Shown here: positions 56,554 through 64,000 of the stretch, in pieces
How positions within the stretch are numbered: the stretch's first letter is position 1
Layout: every line of letters starts with the position of its first letter
Assembly (NCBI GenBank): GCA_029891385.1
Contig: CM057228.1
Coordinates: 29,702,214-29,766,213 of the forward strand
Reading direction: 5' to 3'
Length of the DNA stretch: 64,000 nt
Source: Erythroxylum novogranatense
Taxonomy: Eukaryota > Streptophyta > Magnoliopsida > Malpighiales > Erythroxylaceae
Program-made: the position numbers and the translations under genes
Notes under the pieces: generated by a model
What the model saw: only the letters and a program-made list of their open reading frames with translations
Databases searched by the model: none
What the model was told of the DNA's origin: nothing

Positions 56554-58505
56554 TGTAACATCCCATTACCTGTGGGGATGCAAGAATAGTAAAAATGATT
56601 GATTAATGAGAGATTAGAAATGCATTTTTATGCTCATGCATGATATGTCATACACATACACGTGAATAGTAAAAAATTTGCACGTGAAAATAATTGTACA
56701 TGCATTCTTGGATAATTCCGGGTATAATTGAATTGAGTCATGATATGTTGGAAATTTTGAAATTTATTACATTGGAAATTTTATTGGTTAGTGGAATCGT
56801 TATAATTTTAATTTTGGTGAATTTAGGAATAATATTCAGAAATTTTTGAAAAATTGGAAAAATGAATCAAAAGAATGTTGGAGATAATTGGATTGTAAAG
56901 ATGAGAGTTGAAGAAATTAGTTCGAAAGGAACTTGGTTAGAGCTTAGACATTAGGAAAGTGACAAGTGTCATTGATTTAGTAAGCTGCCTTTATAATTTT
57001 GTTTGAGAGTGAGTTATGATCTCAGAGAGTTAAAAAGGACTTAGTTATATGTCTAAGTGTTATTTCGTAGTCACCTTCTTCAAATTTCCTCCCAATACAC
57101 GGAGTTTTTCATCAAATACCTTCCAAGAGTTTTCTTTGTTTTTCCATATCCCACACCGCTTTCATACTACAAATTGTGTCTTCTACCCTAAGAAAAAACT
57201 AAAAGCTAGCCATATTATACAGTGGAATGCGTGATTTTGCATGGAGTTTAGGGCTTTGGAATAGTTGCAGATCTTTGAGTTTTTAACAAGTAAGTATTGA
57301 GTAATAGAGTTGTAGATTTATGAAATAAATTTGATGAAATTACTGTCATTTGCATGATCATGGAATTTACATACATCTTCATGAACACTATGTAAATAGG
57401 ATGGGAAAATATGGATATAGTATTATTTAGTATTTGATGGTTATTAGTGATCAAGTAAAGTAAAAATGATTTTTGGAGTAAGAAAGAGCAATGAAATGGT
57501 GTAAGGGATTGGTGTAGAAAATTATTATATAAAAAAGTGATAAGCAGATATGTTATATTTCTCTTCACTGTGAATGTATATATATGTGTGTGTACGTGAA
57601 TATGTGAGTGCTTTAGAGATGATCAAAAGAATGATTTTGAGTTGAAGAATAGTTGTAAAATGATGGTCATAGATGAGAAAGATTGTGTTAGAGGAAGAGA
57701 ATTAAGAAAATGCAAATAATAAAAATATAGGAAAATGTATAGAATGGAAAAATGCAGAGCATGAAGAGTTGAATAACTGATATTTGTTTTTTTTTATGAT
57801 TTTGATATATTTGAGTAAACTTGCATATTTAGGGGTACTATGAAATTGTGGTGAATGAGTTGAATAAAATGGAGTAGAAAGACTAGAAATAAAAAAAATT
57901 GAAGTGTTGGATTAGTGAAGGAAAACACGTTAGAGAGGTTGGTTGAGAATGAAGAGATAAGAGAGGTTAAATTTTGATCTGAACTTTCATGAATTAAATG
58001 TATTGATCTAGATAAATTTTGATAAAATTATCTTCATGAAAGTTGTAGATCTTTCTTTTATCTTTCCATTGATATAAATTTTGCAATTTTTGGAATTCTA
58101 GATCAAAAGTTATGGGAGTTTGAAGTAGAGAGTCGGTGAAGAAGAAAAAGAAGAAAATGCACTGTCGTATTTAAAAGAAAATGCACCGTCGTGCATAAGC
58201 ACGACAGTGAATTTTGAGTTATAGTGAAAATGCGTCATCATGCATAAGCACGACGGTGACTTTGGTGATAAATGAGAAAATGCACCGTCGTGCATAAACA
58301 TGATCTTGCATTTGAGATTTTCCCCTATACTGAACAGTATTGCTTCTTTTGATCATAACTTCTTCTCTAGACATCCAAATGACTTGATTCTTAAACCATT
58401 GGACTCGTAAGACACTGCTCTACCTCTTCACCAAAATTCATAGCCATCTAAAATGAATTGAGAGAGATTGAGTGTTAAACGTGGGACAGGTCTAATTATT
58501 ATGCT
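56554..58505 (+). repeat. Tekay-like LTR, right part missing
   Basis: Starts TGTAACATCCCATTACCTGT, like the solo LTR at 32596, and carries similar landmarks in order: TACACGTGAATAGT, CATGAAAGTTGTAG, TTTCCATTGATATAAA, and a CCAAATGACTTGATTCTTAA block at 58374. Homology fades at about 58505, before the region corresponding to the LTR end, so its 3' end and the right target duplication are absent. ORFs inside (57049, 57248, 58110) are not genes. Confidence 0.75.
58153..58304 (+). repeat. ~48 bp tandem repeats containing a hairpin (CACCGTCGTG...CACGACGGTG)
   Basis: Four units start with GAAAATGCACTGTCGT or GAAAATGCACCGTCGTGCAT at about 58153, 58177, 58226 and 58274. In the best units CACCGTCGTGC and GCACGACGGTG face each other around ATAA or similar, giving a stable stem. 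They lie just before the conserved GACTTGATTCTT block. Confidence 0.88.
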
Positions 58506-58975
58506 CTCATCCAACCTGTTTGTCTTTATTTGTCACCCCACAACCTCAAAATTCCTCTTGAAAACTAAGAAATGATGAAACCCTAGCTTTTTTGTCCTTC
58601 CTTTCTCTCAAAACCGAAACCTCTCCTTCTTCTCTCTTATTTTCGTTTTTCACTCTTCTCTCCCTTTAATTCACATTTTTCTCTTCTTAACAAGCAAGAC
58701 AACATATTCTTTTTCCTATAATACCCTTAACGAGTGTTCGAAGTCTCTTTTACCATTCTTTTGTGCCTTATGGCTCTTTATCCTTACGTGAACTACCAAA
58801 AATACCCTTAATACAATACACTCTTGCTAATTTAATTCAACCAACCTATATAATAAAATCCTACTAACATTTACATAATAATTAACTCCAAAAAATTAAT
58901 CTATCAAGACCTCAAAATTTGTTTAAGTCATGCTTAACTCAATAAAAATAATAAGAAAAATTTCGGGGGCCAACA
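58506..58975 (-). repeat. 3' LTR remnant of the right-hand gypsy
   Basis: On the minus strand it begins TGTTGGCCCCCGAAATTTTT right after the purine tract. Only about 470 bp are present before it meets the plus-strand LTR ending at about 58505. Confidence 0.6.
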
Positions 58976-58988
58976 TTTCTCCCCCTCT
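58976..58988 (-). other. Polypurine tract of the right-hand gypsy
   Basis: AAGAGGGGGAGAA on the minus strand immediately before the LTR start, after a GAATTTCGAGGACAAAATTT block that corresponds to the end of Tekay coding regions. Confidence 0.8.
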
Positions 58989-61900
58989 TATCAAATTTTG
59001 TCCTCGAAATTCTTATTTGATGATTAATAGGCAAGGGTATTGTTTCGTCATAGGCTCCACTATTATCCCCATATAACTTCATCAATCGAATACTTTCTTC
59101 CAATTGACTATAGTCGATAGAATTACTAGGTCTTTCTATTACTTATTTAGTCGTTCACTTTCTTAACTATATATATATATATGTATATATAAATTCGATT
59201 ACTAACAATTTTCCACTTCCTGCATCGATAACATCAATATCATATCATAACGATATTTCTTAACATACTTACATATAACACATTATGAATCTAAGACATC
59301 TTTATTAGTAATACTAACTCATAAGTCAACGGTCCGGTTCTTAGTAACTTTATATAGGCCAATACAATCCAAGCTTAGTTGCTTCTTTACCCTAACCTGA
59401 GCACATCTTGCACTCAATCTAAACACACCTTGGGAAGGTAATACTCTCATAAACATTTCATCCTTCACTTCATAGTTCACATCTCTATAGTGTCAGTACA
59501 CTTAACTCTTATGTTTATCTCACTGTATCTCATATCTTTGGTGTTGATCCACCTAATTCATTCATTTTTCTTGAGTCATTTAATTTTTAACACATATCAA
59601 TTTCACTTATCAGCAGGACCTTAATTCAATTTTGGTCTTCAACCATCTTTGGCCCTATTCATCCAAATAAAGAAGCGGATGACTCTTTTTGTTATATAAT
59701 GTCGTACGGTATTTAATGTTATCACTATGATATTGATTGTGATGCTTAAAGTCAAATAGAACTATACATTAATCTTATGTTCCTATGAACTCTAAAATAT
59801 AAGATTTAAGCATATCTCCAACAGTTAAGACCGTCGGCAAATTCAAACATTCAATTACTTTAGTCTACATTCCTAGCCGCTAAATGTTGTTTTGGTCCAT
59901 TCCTACTAAGATGTATAGCTTAAGTTGTTATTTGTGCTTTCTCTAGTAATTTCTTTGCTCAATCATCTTTATCGGGTATACACACTTCTCATTTCAATCA
60001 TAAAGTATCATTCCTCCTATTCGAACTCAAAATTCATATTCATTTCCAAGTTCTTGGTAAGATTCACAATTTTTGAATCCTCAATTTGTGCTTTGTTAAT
60101 CCTTTCATATGAAACTGATTTTCAATTCCATAGTAAATAGTACTTTGATTTGCCCAAAATTCAACTCCACATTCTATGCTCCTTTTTGCACTAGATCTGA
60201 TAACCTCAATATCTGAATTCATGCTTCAATGCTATTGGAATTTCTGCTTAATGTATCAGATACAACACTAACTTTACTGGGAAATACTCATTTGTACGAT
60301 CATCATCTTTCAATACTTCCATCAATTGTCTCAGTCTTGTATTCAATTCTCTTAACTCAATAATTACCTCAAACTTTAATGATCTGTATATTTATATATA
60401 TCCAAGATGTTTCTGTACATATAATGTCTCCAAATTTTAAGCAATCACTATTGTAGCAAGTTTTAATTCATGTATCAAATAATCAACCCATGAAGTTTCA
60501 ATTGTTTCCATACATATGAAATCGTTTTATTATGCTGCATTGGATTTTATCCTAATCTCTTATACAACATCATTGTATACTATAAAATCTCCAAATCCAG
60601 ACGATATAATTAATATCGATGTTATAATTCTTCAAATTGTTTTTACATCCATGACATGTAAGATTAATCTCAATGTTCAAAACTATTCTCTTCACTTTTC
60701 AAATACACTCCAAATATCCTCTATGATCATAATCACGAATTGATCCATTTTTCTTGGATCACTTTAATCTTCAATACCATAATACTGTCGGGGCATTGTT
60801 AACTCAAACAAATATAACCCAAAACTCTTTGTGCCCGTGATTGGTTCTCGTAATTCTTTAAGTATCTAATTCCTTAACGATGTAGTATTATCTCATGTCA
60901 TTTTCGATTTTCCAATTGACTTCTTTTCTCAATTGATTTTCTCAATTCATTCGATTTCCTCTGGTTCTATATTGACTTGTTCTGATGTCTGATCATTCAT
61001 ACTAGTTTCTCCACACACTTAGATTTATTTGAAATCTTAATTTCCTGTATTGGTAACACATTCATCATATCTAATTTGTATCTCTTATGCTTAATGTCAC
61101 CTCAAATTCAAGAATCTAATCACATAGTTGGATACTTTACATCAACAAAATGTATATACTCCCAGTAACATATTCTACATCTTATGCTTGAGTCTTCATT
61201 AGGATTAGGAATCCAATATCATTTCTGATTTATTCGTTGATCAATCATTTTTAAGAATAAAGTATCTGGTCTGCTTAATCTAATTCGGTGAAATTCTTCT
61301 TGTGAAGAAGATTTCTTCTTTCTATCATCTATATTATTCGTATAACCTTTATCAGTCCACTATTTCCATCACTACTTATCAAACATTTTAAGTATCTCAA
61401 GAAGATCAATTTCTATTATTTCTTACAAGGTCTTAATGTTCTAGTTGTCAAAACTCAATGAAGTAGTAAACATAATTACTATCGCACATGCTTAGGTGGG
61501 TATCATCAAAGTCATCTCATTTTGTCCACAGATTTATCTCCAACAAATCACCAATTTATATCTTACATAAATGATACTTTGATCTCCATTGATCCTAGAC
61601 AATATTTCTCTCTTTATCCTTGCCCACGAATGAGGTATCCTTGCATTAACACATACTAACATTAATTCTACTCCAATTTTCCAGAATTTGCCTCTTCAAG
61701 TATTACAATATGTCATAATGATTTAACTACCATATTGGGTGCATTAACTCTTCTCATTTCATTCATCATCTTTTTCTCTATCTTATTTGTATCTTATCTT
61801 CCTATTGTCATTTATCTCATCTCCTACATGTATATTCTCACGCAATTTAAAATTATAAATGTATAATCATCATGAAATTCTGATCTCAATTCCACTAATA

Positions 61901-62423
61901 TCTTCTTGCAGTGGATCATAACTCTTGTCATATTAATCAAACTACCATTTCAGTTCCAATTTCCTCTTCTTAAGATTATAACAAGGTTATGTTTTCATTG
62001 CCTTCTGCGTATACACTCTAGTCTCATCATTTATACTTATATACCTATATTCCTCATACAATCCAGGACAATACATTCAGATACATATTACATTCAGGGA
62101 CATATCACCACAATGCGATATTGGTGTCATATTCAATAATGCATCCCCCAATACAAATACGTTGAATCATTACCTATCATGTTTACCCATATGCTATTTT
62201 TCATTTCTAATTATCCACAACTTTCATTTTTCTCATATCATGAAAGAGTATCATTCTTCTCGCTAATTCTATTAGGTCAAACTCTTAATAATTACTCAAA
62301 TATCTAACTCATACACATGCGACTTAGACTAAGGATCAGTTGCTGCTGCATGCTAAGACATGTCAAAATGCATATAAATTGATACATATTTCCAAAAATG
62401 CCCATGTAAGATACTAAACCTAG
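58989..62423 (-). pseudogene. Strongly decayed gypsy gag-pol region
   Basis: The only stretch I can read with confidence is on the minus strand at about 59490-59330: NYEVKDEMFMRVLPSQGVFR, KKQLSLDCIGLYKV. This corresponds to the integrase C-terminal GPY/F module with Gly-Leu-Tyr in place of Gly-Pro-Tyr. Elsewhere the sequence is AT-rich with stops in all frames. Gag, RT and RNase H must have lain between here and 62424 but are not legible without alignment. A (TA)n run is at about 59168-59191. Confidence 0.6.
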
Positions 62424-62437
62424 GCGCTCCAATACCA
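62424..62437 (-). other. Primer binding site remnant of the right-hand gypsy
   Basis: On the minus strand TGGTATTGGAGCGC, a decayed Met-type primer site, sits next to the LTR edge at 62442. Confidence 0.65.
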
Positions 62438-62441
62438 TAAG

Positions 62442-64000
62442 TGTTGGACCCCATTTTCGGAGTCCAACTATCCGAAATATCATAAAACGTGTGAAGATTA
62501 CCCTATAGGGTTATTTTGATGTAATCTCCTTAACCATCATCGGTTCATCTTCATTCTCTGATACTGTAAGTGTTAGGCTCCGTTTCTACCCTCACAAGGC
62601 ACGTGTTCGACATCCTACATGACATTTGAACACGCATCCCACAAAAGTGATGTGCTCACAATAGTCAATCACCAAAACACGAATTGACTTCTTCATATCA
62701 ATGTTCAACATTGTCTTATCATTCTAATGACACCAAAATTATTCAATTTGGTTTAGAAATCTAAAAGTTATACCTCAATCATTTTTGGACTATTATTATA
62801 CTGAAATAGTACACTATACTCAATTTCCATCCAGAAATTGAAAGTCTTAGAGATTGAATTAAAATTCAATTTCTTTAGATAATTTGTATCTCTATGACTT
62901 TATTTTATTTTGAAATGACTCTAGTTTATTTTGAAACAAGAATCATCTCATTCGAAGATCTACAGATCAAGATATGATTAAAACACCGAGATATGTTCAG
63001 TAAAATAATCAATTCATGCTCTTCCAATCGATTCCCTCGCTTTCTTTCCATCCATATTTTTCAAATAACCCCAAAGGCTACCAATTTTTATGGAGAGATA
63101 GAAGAATGTTTTAGTAATCCAATTCTTTAATAATCAAGTCATTTTGAGGTCAGACGACAAAGTTGTGGCCAAAAACATCAAACATGTTCAGAGTTGGAAA
63201 ACCCTTCGGGTGCGATCGCGAGGAACAAAGGTGCGATCACGAGGATGAAGGTGCGCTCGTAAGGAAGACAGGTGTGATCACAAGGAGAAAGGTGCAATCG
63301 CAAGAAGGGAAGATGCGATCACAAGAGTGCTTGGTGTGATCGCGAGAGTGCCTGGTGCGATCGTGAGAGTGTCTGGTGCGATCATGACCAAAGCTATCCC
63401 TCATATACATCCTATGCAATATCACTAATTTCAAATGATCATAACTTTCAATTCTGATGTCCAAAAACTTCATACTATATACCGTTGGAAAGCTAGGAAG
63501 ATAACATACAACTTTAATGAATTCAACTTTGTCTAATTCAGCCTAGGTCAATCCAGATTTTTCCCTGAAGTCAAAACACCAATTTTACCCTTATGAAAAG
63601 CTTGAAATTTCAATGTACAACTTAGAAAGCCATGAGCATAACCATTCAACTACCAACTTTAATTCATTAAATCTCTAATGTCTACTCATTTGACTCATCA
63701 ATTACAACGAATTCTCATTATTCACAAAAATCCTATCTTTCTTTTTCATAACATCTCGCTTATATATATATCAGCAATTCATGTTCAAAATTCTTCATCT
63801 CAAGTTGATAACTTCTTTAAATATACATAATTTTAACTTAAAATCATCCATACACAATTCATATTTCATTAACATTAAAAGATAAGCGTTTTACGAAGCT
63901 TTAATGGCATTTTAAGTCACAATACATCAATGTTCTAAAATACAAAAGATACTTGATCAAATAATACTTGAAATGCGACTAAAGCCTTGTGTTCTCATAA
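62442..64000 (-). repeat. 5' LTR (partial) of the right-hand gypsy
   Basis: On the plus strand it starts TGTTGGACCCCATTTTCGG. It includes ACCATCATCGGTTCA (the CCGATGATGG landmark of Tekay-like LTRs, reversed), a GGTGCGATC minisatellite at 63209-63388, and the reversed TGACTTGATTATT block at about 63125-63145. It runs off the window. A second TGTTAGGCTCC word at 62572 looks like a partial repeat of the LTR edge. Confidence 0.75.
63209..63388. repeat. Minisatellite of ~9 units, GGTGCGATCGCGAGxxx
   Basis: About nine 20-22 bp units, each GGTGCGATCGCGAG or a variant (GATCAC, CTCGTA, AATCGC) plus a short variable tail. GCGATCGC is a perfect palindrome in the best units. Reading frames through it give a meaningless HDRTRHS repeat. 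Located next to the conserved TGACTTGATT block of the LTR. Confidence 0.93.

Larger units (their letters stand above)
58506..64000 (-). mobile_element. Highly decayed minus-strand Tekay-like gypsy element, right end outside window
   Basis: 3' LTR remnant (about 58506-58975), purine tract, 3.5 kb of decayed pol, a primer-site remnant (62424-62437) and the start of the 5' LTR (62442 to window end). The LTR edges match each other as TGTTGGCCCC / TGTTGGACCCC. Orientation is set by the purine tract, the integrase C-terminal remnant and the primer site. Confidence 0.75.

Noticed and set aside
63209..63388. CRISPR-like look of short repeats with variable tails
   Set aside because: Units are only 20-22 bp with 5-8 bp tails, diverged, inside a plant LTR, and without any cas-like gene. 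It is a minisatellite.

Overview
This window is plant nuclear DNA, most likely from a eudicot. It holds one recognisable, apparently intact host gene, a three-exon group III WRKY transcription factor on the minus strand (14530-16460). Almost everything else is transposable-element sequence, much of it nested. I saw no tRNA, rRNA, CRISPR or prokaryotic feature.

Layout. (1) 1-12047: a plus-strand Ty3/gypsy chromovirus of the Tekay/Del type. Its 3.8 kb 3' LTR is complete and its 5' LTR runs off the left edge; gag-pol is recognisable but frameshifted. (2) 12048-17702: a gene island of AT-rich DNA around the WRKY55-like gene. (3) 17703-46761: one minus-strand Ty1/copia element, bounded by matching CATTA target-site duplications and blown apart by later insertions. 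Inside it are a plus-strand Sirevirus-like copia (19287-29257) with an extra ORF behind pol; a minus-strand Tekay-like gypsy (30435-43749), whose own 3' LTR carries a 4.3 kb solo LTR (32596-36926, ATCTA duplications); and a fragment of a PIF/Harbinger-like DNA transposon (43750-45638) holding a Myb-type accessory ORF remnant and an RNase H1-N (Cauli_VI) plus membrane-anchor ORF. (4) 46762-48518: AT-rich DNA without genes. (5) 48519-54549: a decayed plus-strand Ty3/gypsy, split in gag by a 1667 bp non-autonomous hAT element with perfect 8 bp duplications. (6) 54550-56553: the 5' part of an Athila/Tat-type gypsy with a tRNA-Asp-type primer site. It is broken in gag by another Tekay-like LTR (56554-about 58505). 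(7) About 58506-64000: a very decayed minus-strand gypsy element whose 5' LTR runs off the right edge.

Most retroelement ORFs are pseudogenic. In the left gypsy element and the Sirevirus-like element, many differences between sister LTRs are small indels or swaps at CAG/CTG/CCG words (for example GCG against ACAG). Part of the apparent frameshifting may therefore be a read-level artefact at CHG-methylated cytosines rather than real decay.

The most interesting leads are: the dated insertion stack in the copia element; the post-pol ORF of the Sirevirus-like element; the Myb-like/Cauli_VI ORF pair beside a Harbinger-like terminus; arrays of short palindromes at equivalent places in diverged LTRs; a TTGACT (W-box) cluster inside intron 2 of the WRKY gene; and the hAT element with GGTTC-rich subterminal arrays.
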